Shown: piece by piece, positions 19,005-29,774 of the stretch | Numbering within the stretch: position 1 is the first letter of the stretch | Layout of the letters: every line of letters starts with the position of its first letter | NCBI GenBank assembly: GCA_040285825.1 | Contig: JAUPSS010000004.1 | Location: forward strand, 4,161,658-4,225,657 | Source of the DNA: Eukaryota sp. TZLM1-RC | Taxonomy: Eukaryota; Metamonada: BaSk clade | Reading direction: 5' to 3' | Length of the DNA: 64,000 nucleotides | Program-made: the position numbers and the translations under genes | The notes under the pieces: model-generated | What the model was told of the DNA's origin: nothing | Seen by the model: the letters and a program-made list of their open reading frames with translations, nothing else | Databases searched by the model: none

Positions 19005-19674
19005 ATAATATTTATTGAACATGTACACTTAATTAAATTAATTCATAACTAATGGGACGAATATCATTGACCCAGGATTTCCTCTACAAAATCTTGATCT
19101 GCTTGCTGTCTAGCTAAAGCTCCTCTTATTCGATTGAAAAACCGAGGTAATCTATTAATAATGGCAAATTGAATTCGAGAACGCCATAAAAAGTTATCAA
19201 ATCTTTTCATTGTTTTTTCTTGAACCATTTTTTGGAAGTCATTCAAAAAACTTTCTGCTTCAACTGATAATCTTCTGTTTATCGAAAATGGGAAAGCAAT
19301 AAAGCTTTCCCAGCATTAGCTTCTTCAATATCTATCATATTTTCTATGTTTTTCTTTTGCTTTAAAATAAAGAGCACTCACAGGATTAAGTTTTCTTCTG
19401 TGAACCCAAGTATCATTTGCAACATTACATGAGACAAAGTCAACAATAGCTTCAGAACTATCAATCCAATCACAGTATACATCACCTCTATCATCAGAAC
19501 CAAAATTATTTAGAGAAAGTTTTTCCTTCAGCAGAGGCTCTTTGATACACAAAATTCTTGCAGTTTGTGCCATATTGAAAACAGTGTCTCTAACAGCATC
19601 ATGTAATGAAGAACGATAAGTTATCAATTTAGAACAATTCAGAGCATGGCGCAAAGTGAGTTGAGGTGAATTCT
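19005..19674 (-). mobile_element. LINE-A copy 2, 5'-truncated
   Basis: Very close to LINE-A copy 1 over its last 650 bp: SPQLTLRHALNCSKLITYR, RGDVYCDWIDSSEAIVDFV, KEKHRKYD and the shared A+T-rich 3' end. Contains a frame break near 19330. The 5' truncation point is after GTGAATTC at 19674. Confidence 0.8.
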
Positions 19675-19709
19675 GTGACTCCAATACAAAGTTTGTAGCA
19701 TTTTTGATT

Positions 19710-20339
19710 TTTTTTTCTCCCTCCCTTAGTCAACCCTCTCATATTTCACTTTCAGTCACGGCGTCAAAGTCGTACTGTTTCTCTGTCAAAACGATTCCAT
19801 TGGCTGATAGTGACTCTGATACTGATTGGAACGCCCGAGTAAAGATTCTACCAGTCAGACCAAGCTCATCTTCTTCACTTCCCCACTCTCCCCACAATAC
19901 AAGCTATGCTCGAAATTCATCTCAAAAAAATTTCAATTCAAAAACTGATCATTGTACCAGAAAAAACACACAAAAACCACAATTACGTTCCTTACGTTCT
20001 GTTGCGCGTTCTATCAACAACTCCGTTTCTCGAAATTTGTTTGCTCCAGCTGAAATTGGAAATAGTCAAAAATCTATTTCTACTTTTAACTCACCAATTG
20101 ACAAAATAGAATTAACTGAAAAAATGAAACCATTACCATTAAAAACTGGAATAGTTCATTCTCAGAGTTGTGGTAAATGTCGTCAACCCGGACATAACGT
20201 TAAAACATGTCCCCAAATAAAACAAGAACAATTAAAAGCTCGTGCTGCATCTGCTGATTTGCAACAATCACTCTCTTCGTTACCCATAAATGATGATAAT
20301 GCTGATCAAGAAAATAGTACCTGTAAATTCATCCATTGA
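19710..20339 (+). CDS. LINE-B ORF1, Gag-like with CCHC zinc knuckle
   Basis: Open frame of about 210 codons with a Ser/Thr/Asn-rich basic body and one CCHC knuckle, CGKCRQPGHNVKTC (20167-20208), typical of nucleic-acid-binding LINE ORF1 or N-terminal regions. No ATG occurs near its beginning; the first in-frame Met is internal (MKPLPL), so either the start is upstream of a 5' truncation or initiation is unusual. It overlaps the RT frame by 50 nt in the +1 frame; the same overlap exists in the copy at 34.6 kb. Confidence 0.6.
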   Translation, partial: FFSPSLSQPSHISLSVTASKSYCFSVKTIPLADSDSDTDWNARVKILPVRPSSSSSLPHSPHNTSYARNSSQKNFNSKTDHCTRKNTQKPQLRSLRSVARSINNSVSRNLFAPAEIGNSQKSISTFNSPIDKIELTEKMKPLPLKTGIVHSQSCGKCRQPGHNVKTCPQIKQEQLKARAASADLQQSLSSLPINDDNADQENSTCKFIH

Positions 20340-23141
20340 TTCTCCGAATAATAAGAGTATATTTTGTACCAAAAATTTTGGCATTAATTCTTCTGGCCGA
20401 CCATTACGTTTTTGCGAATCTTGTAAAGCTGTTGATTCCTTGAGGCCTCAAATACGTGTTCCATCACAGGTAAGTCCTCTTTCTTGCATCCCCTTTTCAA
20501 TTAGTTTTCCAAAATTTACTACCAATTTAAAAAAAGGCATATGGGATGTAACACCGCTATGGAAATTATTTTTGCTTAAAGATAAAAAATTATTGTCATC
20601 GAAATCAAAATTTCGTCCTTCAGTGATGAAGAAAGAAAAAATTGTTCGAAAATTAGCTTTAAAGGGACGCTATGGTTCCGCTAAGCAATGCCTGTTTTCA
20701 TCTGAACTTGCAGAATGTAATGAAAATACTATTGCTCAACTTAAGAGTCTCCATCCTGTTGAAAATTTTAAGTGCCCTAAACCTAATAATGTAAGTTATT
20801 GGGAGCAAAATCCCCTAACTAATGATGAACTAATTAAATTGATTAACCACTTACCATTCGGAAAAGCGCCTGGCCCATCAATGATTACTTTTGACATGTT
20901 AAAATCCACGGTGAACCAATGTCCTGAATGCATTAATGATTTGGTTTTCTTTTTCAACAAAATTTTAACATTAAAAATCAAGCTTCCATCTGAAATGACA
21001 AGTTCACGCTTAATTGCTTTAAAAAAGAATGAATCAAAAATAAGGCCTATTGCAATTGGTGAATCTTTGTCTCGTATTCTTGCTTCAGCTGTTTTTGGCA
21101 GGATTGGTAAGAAAGCTAAAGATTTTTTTAGTCCTTTCCAATTTGGAATTTAAACAGTTGATGGTGCATCTTCTGCAGCACTCTCATCTGATGTCTTTTT
21201 TAATTTAAGTACTTCGAATTATATTTTTAATTTAGAATTTAAAAACGCTTTCAATACAGTGAAGAGGTCGTCGATCTTGCCCTTGCTTCAAACTCATTTT
21301 CCAGAAGCTGAGTCGTTCTTTTACAACTTTTATGGCTCACAGTCGACTCTTGTATATGAGGAATTCAATCTAATATCATCATCTGGTGTCAAACAAGGTG
21401 ATCCATTAGGTCCTTTCTTTTTCTGCCTTGCTATCCATCCTTTAATGTGTGAATTAAAACACGAATTTCCAGATGTTCATATAACTGCTTATATGGATGA
21501 CATATCAATAATTGGTCCAATTGATTCATTGAGAAGAATTGCTGAAATTGTTCAACAGTGCTATTATCAAATTGGTCTTTGTCTAAATATTTCCAAATGT
21601 TTATTGATTGGTAGAGAGCCTGCTGATCTCATTATTGAAGATCAAAGTGTTCCTTTTATCAATTATTTTGAATCAGGATTTCGTTTTTTAGGTTGTTATT
21701 TCGGCAACTTTGATGAAATTCGAAATCAACTTTCATCTCTTTTGGATAATTTTGAAGAAGAATTGATGGTTCTTTCAGATTTAAATATTGAAAAACATCT
21801 TAAATTTTTCTTCCTCAGAATTTGTTATTCAGGGAAATTTACTCATATTTTACGATCAACATCACCATCTATTTCTCTCGAATTTTGCAGAATTTTTAAT
21901 GAATTAAGAACAAAATTTTTGGCTAATTTGCTCGACATTGATTCTTCTTTTTTACGTAGTCATATTTTTTGTAGAACAGAATTGGGAGGCCTGGATTTTC
22001 ACAAATCAAAATATTTGTGTAAAGCCGCATTCATCGGTGGAGGAAAAAATTTCGTTTTTGAATTTTTGAAACGTTTTCCTGAAAACCAGCATTTAATAGA
22101 ATGTTGTGTTAGTGACTATTTAGTGTCCTTGCAGAGTGAAATTGAATGCATCTCTCCTCACATATGGTCCAAATGCTTTCCTGCTGATATTCAAGAAATT
22201 CCACCCAGGAGTTTGATTTCCTTGAAATTTGCATATGCTAAATTGCAGAAAAAGATATTAAAAGTTTTTGAAAACTTGGATTTCACTGTTCGTCTTAGCT
22301 TGGCTAAAGAAAAGAATCCCGTTTTTGCAAACTTTTTAATTGACCTCAAGGATAGTAGCTCAAGTTGTCTTATTTCCCAGATTCCAAATGTATATGGTCT
22401 ATTATTAAATGATCATCAATGGACAACTGCCTTCAGGATGAGGTGTTTTCTGTGGCCATGTAGTGTGCCAAATGATTTGATTTGTCGTTGTGGTCAGCTC
22501 ATTAATCTGAATCGTTTATTTAATTGCAAATTTAATATTACATATCGCTCAGTTGTTCACGATGCTGTTAGAGACCAACTATACGCTATGTGCAAAAGTC
22601 ATCACATTGAAGCTTTTGTTGAACCACTTGTGCGAAGGTTGTCATCTGAAAATGAAGATTAAAATACTTTTGGGAAACGCCGTGGTGATTTAATTACCCC
22701 TGCGTCTGATGGTGTTTTTAAAGTTGTTGATGTTGTCACTGTTGATGTTTGTAAAGACTCAGCAATTGACTTTGCCAATAAAGATGAAACTCCGCTCTGC
22801 TTTGCTGAAAAGAACAAAATCAAAAAGTCCAATGAGCCCTTATCTCAGCTAGGACGTGTTGAGCATGTCAAGTATCAGCTGGTTCCATTTGCTTTTTTTC
22901 TTTTTGGTATCATTGGAATATCTGGAATTAAATTTCTCGAAGGTTTCAGATGTTTAATAAAAGAAAGAGCGGGAAAAGTTTTGGCCTTCATTTTCTGACA
23001 CAATAGAATTGTTTTCAGTATTCTTAAAGCAATTCCAGAAATGTTGACCAAAGCACTGTTACAATTAGGAATAGAGTATGAAAATCGTGCGCTTAAAAGA
23101 TTTGATGATGTTGATGCGTGTATTGAGGATATTGAATTCTA
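20290..23141 (+). pseudogene. LINE-B reverse transcriptase / endonuclease-like polyprotein, interrupted
   Basis: Single frame with three in-frame stops. RT blocks: FGKAPGPSMITFDML (fingers), RPIAIGESLSRILASAVFGR, SSSGVKQGDPLGPFFF, and the catalytic AYMDDISI (about 21490). After the thumb come the knuckle CRCGQLINLNRLFNC (22483-22527) and RGDLITPASDGVFKVVDVV with KNKIKKSNEPL, a possible PD-(D/E)xK nuclease core. Stops: TAA at 21151 (after FQFGI, where LINE-E has Gln), TAA at 22660 (Glu-to-stop relative to the copy at 26.7 kb) and TGA at 22996 (Trp position). Two of these stops recur in other copies. Confidence 0.78.
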
Positions 23142-23250
23142 GTTTTTTGTTTAATGTTTTGTTAGCGTTGAAAATCAATTTCAATTTATAAATGTGATAA
23201 TGTCAAAAAAATTTTTTGATTATTTTCCATAAGCCTTCAAAAACTTCAAC

Positions 23251-24309
23251 ATGATATACATTGATGGACGTATCGGTGAAGGTGGTGGCCAAGTCCTCAG
23301 AACTAGTCTCAGTCTTGCTTCAGCACTTGGTGTCCCCATCACTATCCAAAACATTAGACACAACAGAAAGCCTAAAACTGGTCTGCGTCCCCAACATTTA
23401 ACTTGTGTCAACGCATGTGCATTCATTTGCCAAGCATCCGTTGAAGGTAACTACGTCAATAGTGAAAGCTTAGTATTCAAACCGGGCACTCCTCACTCTG
23501 GAGAGTTTTCTTTCGATATTGGTACAGCTGGGAGTTGTTTACTTGTACTACAGACATTAATTCCACCCCTGCTAACATGCAGGGGTAAGAGTACAGTGAG
23601 AGTCAAAGGAGGAACAGCTGTTCCACATTCACCGAGTTTTTTATATTTCTCCGAGGTGTTTTTACCAATGATTTCGAGAATGGGTGGCCATTGTACAGTA
23701 GAGTGTATAAGGCATGGGTTCTTTCCAAAGGGAGGAGGGGAAGTACTGCTAGAAATACATGGATTGAACAGTCCACACCCTCTTTCTCCTATACATCTGG
23801 CCGAGAGAGGTAAACTACTGAGATGCAGTGTTCTTTCTGCAATTAGTGATGGAATTCCTGAACATGTAAGAAGACGACAATTAGAGACATTACACTCTTT
23901 TTCACTGAATCATTTACAACTGCCAAATGGCAAAATTGATACTAGATCAGAGAATTGGAGCACATGCAGTCAAGGAACTTTGTGCTTCTTGAGACTTGAC
24001 TTTGAGAATATCATAGTTGGTTCTTTTGCATTGGGGAGAAGAGGAAAACCAGCTGAAGAAGTTGCTCAGGAAGCCATTGACCAACTTGAACATTACCATC
24101 ATTCCGATAACGGTGGTGTAGTTGATGTTCATTTAGCTGATCAATTGATTACTTTACTGGCTTTTACCAAAGGTACGTCTTACTTCTCTACATCAGAGTT
24201 ATCTCTCCACTGTTTAACTAATGCTCAAGTCGTGAACCATTTTTACCCGGATTGTGTTGTGGTCAGTGGAGAAGAAGGTAAATCTGGTCATGTTCGTATT
24301 GAAATTTAA
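23251..24309 (+). CDS. RTCA: RNA 3'-terminal phosphate cyclase
   Basis: 352 residues, full family length (about 340-370). It starts IDGRIGEGGGQVLRTSLSLA (residues 4-23), the signature of the RtcA/RCL1 fold. Further family blocks: RHNRKPKTGLRPQHL, DIGTAGSCLLVLQTLIPPLL, RVKGGTAV, GFFPKGGGEV and the catalytic-histidine block DVHLADQLITLLAF with His near residue 294. The conserved active-site His marks it as a true cyclase (RTCA) rather than RCL1, which lacks it. The enzyme converts RNA 3'-phosphate to 2',3'-cyclic phosphate with ATP via a covalent His-AMP. Frame is intact and intronless. A co-oriented LINE-B 3' end sits 38 bp upstream of the ATG. Confidence 0.95.
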   Translation: MIYIDGRIGEGGGQVLRTSLSLASALGVPITIQNIRHNRKPKTGLRPQHLTCVNACAFICQASVEGNYVNSESLVFKPGTPHSGEFSFDIGTAGSCLLVLQTLIPPLLTCRGKSTVRVKGGTAVPHSPSFLYFSEVFLPMISRMGGHCTVECIRHGFFPKGGGEVLLEIHGLNSPHPLSPIHLAERGKLLRCSVLSAISDGIPEHVRRRQLETLHSFSLNHLQLPNGKIDTRSENWSTCSQGTLCFLRLDFENIIVGSFALGRRGKPAEEVAQEAIDQLEHYHHSDNGGVVDVHLADQLITLLAFTKGTSYFSTSELSLHCLTNAQVVNHFYPDCVVVSGEEGKSGHVRIEI

Positions 24310-24587
24310 GAGGTTTGAATTGAACCTAGTTTATGAACACAATATTGGGGATCATTATTGGTATCAATCGAGGAATAAAGCTCTTGTGTTTTTAAAAGTA
24401 GAGTATTGATAAGGATTTTTTAGACTTGGATTGATTGATTGTTAGTCATTATATGATACTATTAGCTTGGTATAATATAATTAAATATTGTTTATACACA
24501 TTGGGAGAATGAAGGATACAATTGATATTGCCTTCATAATAAATTACATTCTTCCTTTATCATATGATACAACGTAACCCTAGCATA

Positions 24588-25702
24588 TCACATAGGTAGG
24601 TTTGATGAACCATTATTGTCAATTGAGCGAGAAGATTTTTCTTGAGGGAGGAGATTGTCCTCTGATTGTCTCCGTTTTTGAGAGAGATTCTCTACCAACC
24701 TGGATTCGAAAAGTGGGGTTGATACATAACGTTCAGAAGCACTAGGAAGAATCACAATTACACGCTTGCCTTGTGCTTCTGGACGACGTGCTACTTCAAT
24801 GGCTGCTTTGAGATTTGCTCCTGAACTAATTCCACAAAGTACTCCTTCCTTACTGGCAGCCAATTTCGCGTATTCAAACGCTTCTTCGTTTGCTACAGTG
24901 ATGATGGAATCAATGAGTTTTGTTTTCAGCACTTGAGGAGTGAAGCCTGCTCCAATTCCCATGATCTTATGAGGCCCAGGCTTTCCTCCAGAAAGAACAG
25001 GCGAGGCTGAAGGTTCGACGGCAATAATTTTAATGTGTTTAGCATTCTTGTGTTCCTTTAAGACGGAAGCAATTCCAGTCAAGGAACCTCCAGTGCCTAC
25101 ACCTATAACAATGGCGTAAGTATCAGCCAGTCCTTCAGTACCAAGGTCAGCAATGATTTCCTGGGCCGTAGATAGTTCATGGGCAAGTGGATTTCTTGGG
25201 TTTTCAAACTGTTTAGGTAAGTAGGCTTTTGAGCCATGTTCTTGGGCCAACTCGTTAGCTTTCTCGATAGCAGCCTTCATGCCACCAGCGGCTGGAGTGA
25301 GGTGAAGTTCTGCTCCGAGATGTTGAAGCACCTTTCTTCTCTCAATGCTCATACTTTCAGGCATTGTTAAAACACATCGGATACCCAAACTTGCACAAAT
25401 CATTGCCAGTCCAATGCCGGTATTGCCACTGGTAGCTTCAATACAAACAGAATCGTGAGAGAGTTCGCCAGCCTCAAGAGCACCTTCAATCATCGATTTA
25501 CAGATTCTATCCTTAACACTCAAACCAGGAGAGATAAATTCACATTTGGCAGTAATGAGACCTTTACAATCGAGATCGTCTGTGATCTTATGAAGTTCGC
25601 TGGAATAAGAAGAAATAGATCGGGTGTATACACTAGAGGAGTACCTCCAATGACATCGGCGATCTTAGAAAAGACCTGTCCCCTAGGGTTGTTCCAAAGC
25701 AT
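24588..25702 (-). CDS. Cysteine synthase / PLP-dependent beta-synthase (one 32-nt intron)
   Basis: Two exons: 25702-25632 and 25599-24588, giving 360 residues. Exon 1 ends in IGGTPLV; splicing continues into ELHKITDDLDCKGLITAKCE and SVKDR, where Lys53 should bind pyridoxal phosphate. TSGNTGIGLAM is the substrate-binding loop, GVGTGGSLTGIA the phosphate-binding loop, and GISSGAN a late conserved block. The enzyme makes cysteine from O-acetylserine (or serine) and sulfide; cystathionine beta-synthase is the main alternative, but no heme or CBS regulatory domains are visible. A hydrophilic C-terminal tail of about 35 residues is non-conserved. Without the intron the frame would break at the glycine-rich start of the domain. 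It converges with RTCA. Confidence 0.88.
25600..25631 (-). other. Intron, 32 nt, in the cysteine synthase gene
   Basis: Minus-strand sequence begins GTATACACCC and ends CTTCTTATTCCAG. Removing it joins PLV to ELHK in frame and restores the conserved N-terminal alignment of the family. Pyrimidine-rich 3' part; GT...AG ends. Confidence 0.8.
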
Positions 25703-26199
25703 TGGTGATAAGGAGAGAAAAGATGTGCTAGGAAGTGTCGATCTACTTGTAGTATATCACATCAACATCACATCATAGGCACGTGATGAGCAGTTCTGTT
25801 AAAATAATCTTCCATTAATTTTACCTTCAATTGAACGGTGATATGCTTTGTTCTAACAGAAGATGGACGTCTACAGAAAATCGTTGACTTTAACATCACC
25901 TTTGTTTTAAACTTTCGAATGCAAGTTATTGAATATGACCTTGCACTCAGAATGTACAGAGTTTGATCAATCATTTCTGGATGCACAGACTTCTGAATGT
26001 ACCAACGTCAGAGTTTGTCATAAACTTCACCAAAAACAAAAAATTCTACAAACCCTAAATGTGTTAACCGTAGAGTCTAGTGCTTTGGTAAAATTCAACA
26101 ACGTTGTTTTAGTCCTGGTAAAAACCATTTGCAACATCAATTATTGACAAATTACAAATCAATGGATCAACTATTTTGTTTTGAATATATTTTTTATTT
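25703..26199. other. Intergenic, no gene seen
   Basis: Upstream region of the cysteine synthase gene. Only short chance frames. The right part near 26150-26199 may still be LINE-B 3' untranslated sequence. Confidence 0.4.
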
Positions 26200-27010
26200 T
26201 GAAACGCAAACAAAATAACTAACAAAAAACTAGAACTCAATATCCTCAATACACGCATCAACTTCATCAAGCCTCCTCAATGCGCGATTTTCATACTCTA
26301 TTCCTAATTGTAGCAGTGCTTTGGTTATCATTTCGGGAATTGCTTTAAGAATACTGAAAACAATTCTATTGTGTCAGAAAATGAAGGCCAAAACTTTTCC
26401 CGCTCTTTCTTTTATTAAACATCTGAAACCTTCGAGAAATTTAATTCCAGATATTCCAATGATACCAAAAAGAAAAAAAGCAAATGGAACCAGCTGATAC
26501 TTGACATGCTCAACACGTCCTAGTTGAGATAAGGGCTCATTGGACTTTTTGATTTTGTTCTTTTCAGCAAAGCAGAGCGGAGTTTCATCTTTATTGGCAA
26601 AATCAAGTGCTGAGTCTTTACAAACATCAACAGTGACAACATCAACAACTTTGATAACACCATCAGACGCAGGGGTAATTAAATCAGCACGGCGTTTCCC
26701 AAAAGTATTTTCATTTTCATTTTCAGATGACAACCTTCGCACAAGTGGTTCAACAAAAGCTTCAATGTGATGACTTTTGCACATAGCGTATAGTTGGTCT
26801 CTAACAGCATCGTGAACAACTGAGCGATATGTAATATTAAATTTGCAATTAAATAAATGATTCAGATTAATGAGCTGACCACAACGACAAATCAAATCAT
26901 TTGGCACACTACATGGCCACAGAAAACACCTCATCCTGAAGGCAGTTGTCCATTGATGATCATTTAATAATAGAGCATATACATTTGGAATCTGGGAAAT
27001 AAGACAACTT

Positions 27011-28083
27011 TTTTTAGCTGGAATTTTTATTGAGATAAAAAAACCCATCTAGAATTCAATATCCTCCAAACAAGCGTCATTATTACTAAACCTACTCACA
27101 GCATTACGTTCATATTCTACACCAATAGCTAAAAGTGCCTTTGAAATCATTGTTGGAATAGACTTGAAAATGCAAAAAACAATTGTATTTAACCAGAATG
27201 TGGAGTTCATTGTTTTACCAGACCTATTCAGTAACACTTTTTTGAATTTTACAAAAAAGTGCAACCCTGAAGGTCCAATATTGCCAAAAAGAGAAATTGC
27301 AAACGGCACAAACTGATATTCCACATGTTCCACTCTACCTAACTGTGCCAAAGGTTCTTCATATTTTTTTATCTTCTTTTTTTCGGCGTTAGATAACGGC
27401 GAATCTGCGGAATACACTAAACGAGCAGCAGAATTTTTGCAAACATCAACTGAGACAGCATCTACAACATTGAGAACACCATCGATCCCTGGAGCTACTA
27501 AATCTGCCCTTCTTTTATCAAAGGAATCATCAGTTTGATCTGAAGACAGCTTACGTACTAATGGCTCAATAAATGCCTCTATATTGAAACTTTTGCACAT
27601 GGCATATAATTGATCACGAACTGAGTCATGAACAATTGAGCGATAAGTTATAAAATACTTACAGTTTAAAATATGGGAAAGCGTAACAACACTCTTGCAG
27701 CGACAAATTAAATCATTTGGTAAAGAACAAGGCCATAGAAAACATCTCATTCTCATTGCAGTGGTCCATTGGTGATCATTAAGTAGAAGGCCATAAATGT
27801 TGGGAATTTGGGAGATTAGGCAACTTGAGCAACTGTCTTCAAGATCAATCAAAAAGTTTGCAAAAACGGGATTTTTTTCTTTAGCCAAGCTAAGACGTAC
27901 AATATAATCCAAGTTTTCTAAAACTTTCAAGATTTTTTTTCTGCAATTTTGCAAAAGTCAGTGGTAAGGAGAGCAAGCTTCTTGGAGGAAGTTCCACAAT
28001 ATCAGAGGGGAAACATTGAGACCAAATATTGGGTGAAAGAGTTTCAATTTCCTGTTGCAATGAAATAAGATAAGAGCTGCCAC
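27011..28083 (-). mobile_element. LINE-D, 5'-truncated, nested in LINE-B copy 3
   Basis: Flanked by a perfect 13-bp duplication AATAAGACAACTT at 26998-27010 and 28084-28096, which lies inside LINE-B. It is a LINE-B relative: CRCKSVVTLSHILNC knuckle, RADLVAPGIDGVLNVVDAV and a TTFWLNTIVF-like end block where LINE-B has a stop. One frame change at a T-run near 27930; otherwise open to the stop at 27049. Confidence 0.9.
27049..27954 (-). pseudogene. LINE-D polyprotein C-terminal part
   Basis: About 300 codons open. Post-RT region, zinc knuckle (C-x-C-x7-H-x4-C) and endonuclease-like tail as in LINE-B, ending EDIEF. It has no RT core, so it is a dead truncated copy. Confidence 0.7.
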
Positions 28084-28639
28084 AATAAGACAACTTGAGC
28101 TACTTTCCTTAAGGTCAACTAAAAAGTTTGCAAAAACGGGATTCTTTTCTTTAGCCAAGCTAAGACGAACAGTGAAATCCAAGTTTTCAAAAACTTATAA
28201 TATCTTTTTCTGCAATTTAGCATATGCAAATTTCAAGGAAATCAAACTCCTGGGTGGAATTTCTTGAATATCAGCAAGAAAGCATTTGGACCATATGTGA
28301 GGAGAGATGCATTCAATTTCACTCTGCAAGGACACTAAATAGTCACTAACACAACATTCTATTAAATGCTGGTTTTCAGGAAACGTTTCAAAAATTCAAA
28401 AACGAAATTTTTGCATCCACCGATGAATGTGGCTTTACACAAATATTTTGATTTGTGAAAATTCAGGCCTCCCAATTCTGTGCTACAAAAATATGACTAC
28501 GTAAAAAAGAAGAATCAATGTCGAGCAAATTAGCCAAAAATTTTGTTCTTAATTCATTAAAAATTCTGCAAAATTCGAGAGAAATAGATGGTGATGTTGA
28601 TCGTAAAATATGAGTAAATTTCCCTGAATAACAAATTTC

Positions 28640-29774
28640 CGCATCATTCAACTTCCCCCTGCAGCGATGAACGTAAATCAATACATTCAAAGAGTCTATG
28701 ATTTACTTCTTTACAACGTTAGGGATGTTGAACAAGGACAGAAACCCTGAGATACGAACAGAGTTTTGAAGAATAACTTTGCCATATTGAATATTGTTAA
28801 AAGATGTACTACACATCTCGTTAAAATTTGAATAGATTAAATAAAAAACATAAACTGTATTTGTTTTCAATATCATTACTCATTAATTCTATTGTGGAGC
28901 ATAAAAGCGTCCTCAGCATTTAAACGACTGTCCAAATTTCGCCTGGTCACTGAAGCCAACATATCTCGCTGACTAGTGACACCAAAGATTGTGCCAAGAA
29001 AATGTGTTTGGTCGATAAATGATTAAGCAAGAATAGACTAGCTATACTGCGAAACATCTCCTTTGATCTCTTCTAATCTTGTGGAGCCAGATGTGGAAAA
29101 TATTTGAAATACTCTCAATCTATTGGTCCTGAATCATGACTTCTGATCATCATGATTACTATCATCAAATTGTAGACGACGTGAGGCAAAATAGACATCT
29201 TGCTCAAAACCTTCTTCAGCAAAAGATGGTGAAGAAAAGAAAGACGCAACGTGAACATCAGGAAGGTCGGATAAAGTTCTTGCACCAAGAATCTGGGTAA
29301 AAGAAGACATTGAAAAAAAACGGGAATGAGATGGGAATAGGATAGGAAATGCATATGAAATGGTTTTCACAGTATGTTTTTTTAAATATTTATTTATTAG
29401 ATATATAGTGTTGATGATCCTGAAATGGGAAGTTAATGTAGATGTGGTTTTCATTGTGAAGCTATCAATTGGAGATAATGGCATGAAAAGTATAAAAATA
29501 ATATAAGTGATGAAATGAAATTCAAATGCGAATAAGAGTAATAATAATAACCCAACCAAACTCCACTCACCAACTTTTGTACTATGTAGTTCTTTTTTGA
29601 AGAAACGAAAACATTCAAGATGTAACCTTGAGCGATATGTACTACTAATAAAAATTTGAAACTAACTTTACTTTGAATTGACAACTATGAGACTGATTGA
29701 TTTCATCAAATTTTCAAAGTGAGGAACCAAGTTTTAATCATTTCTAACTGTTTCTTTTTTGTGTTGACTGTCAT
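28640..29774. other. Intergenic stretch, one small possible gene
   Basis: Mostly A+T-rich sequence without recognisable domains or repeats. The only coding hint is the 58-codon minus-strand frame at 29134-29310, listed separately. Confidence 0.3.
29134..29310 (-). CDS. Small hypothetical protein
   Basis: 58 residues from an ATG at 29308-29310, starting MSSFTQILGARTLSDLPDV and ending with an acidic tail (DDSNHDDQKS). Composition is protein-like and unlike its A+T-rich surroundings. It could be the exon of a longer gene. No family recognised. Confidence 0.3.
   Translation of the reverse strand: MSSFTQILGARTLSDLPDVHVASFFSSPSFAEEGFEQDVYFASRRLQFDDSNHDDQKS

Larger units (their letters stand above)
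19710..23212 (+). mobile_element. LINE-B copy 1, long or full-length non-LTR retrotransposon
   Basis: About 3.5 kb with a Gag-like zinc-knuckle frame, a reverse-transcriptase frame, a C-x-C-x7-H-x4-C knuckle and an endonuclease-like tail. A 9-bp direct repeat TTTTTGATT at about 19701-19709 and 23213-23221 is a plausible target duplication. Its 3' end is 38 bp upstream of the ATG of the RNA cyclase gene. No apurinic (EEP-type) endonuclease domain is seen, which fits the older restriction-like-endonuclease LINE group. Confidence 0.8.
26200..28638 (-). mobile_element. LINE-B copy 3, 5'-truncated, split by LINE-D
   Basis: The two parts (28638-28084 and 27010-about 26200) together match LINE-B copy 1 from 21819 to its 3' end. 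The 5' truncation is near 28638, at the position corresponding to GAATTTGTTATTCAGGG. The downstream part keeps CRCGQLINLNHLFNC, RADLITPASDGVIKVVDVV and the same TGA (FIF then stop) as copy 1. The upstream part has several frame breaks. Confidence 0.85.

Noticed and set aside
20290-23141. A non-standard genetic code (TAA = Gln, TGA = Trp)
   Set aside because: Conserved host genes end at TAA, TAG and TGA at the expected lengths and contain none internally; the LINE stops are shared mutations.
26998-28690. Three tandem LINE 3' copies
   Set aside because: The 13-bp duplication shows it is one LINE-B split by a nested LINE-D, not a tandem triplication.
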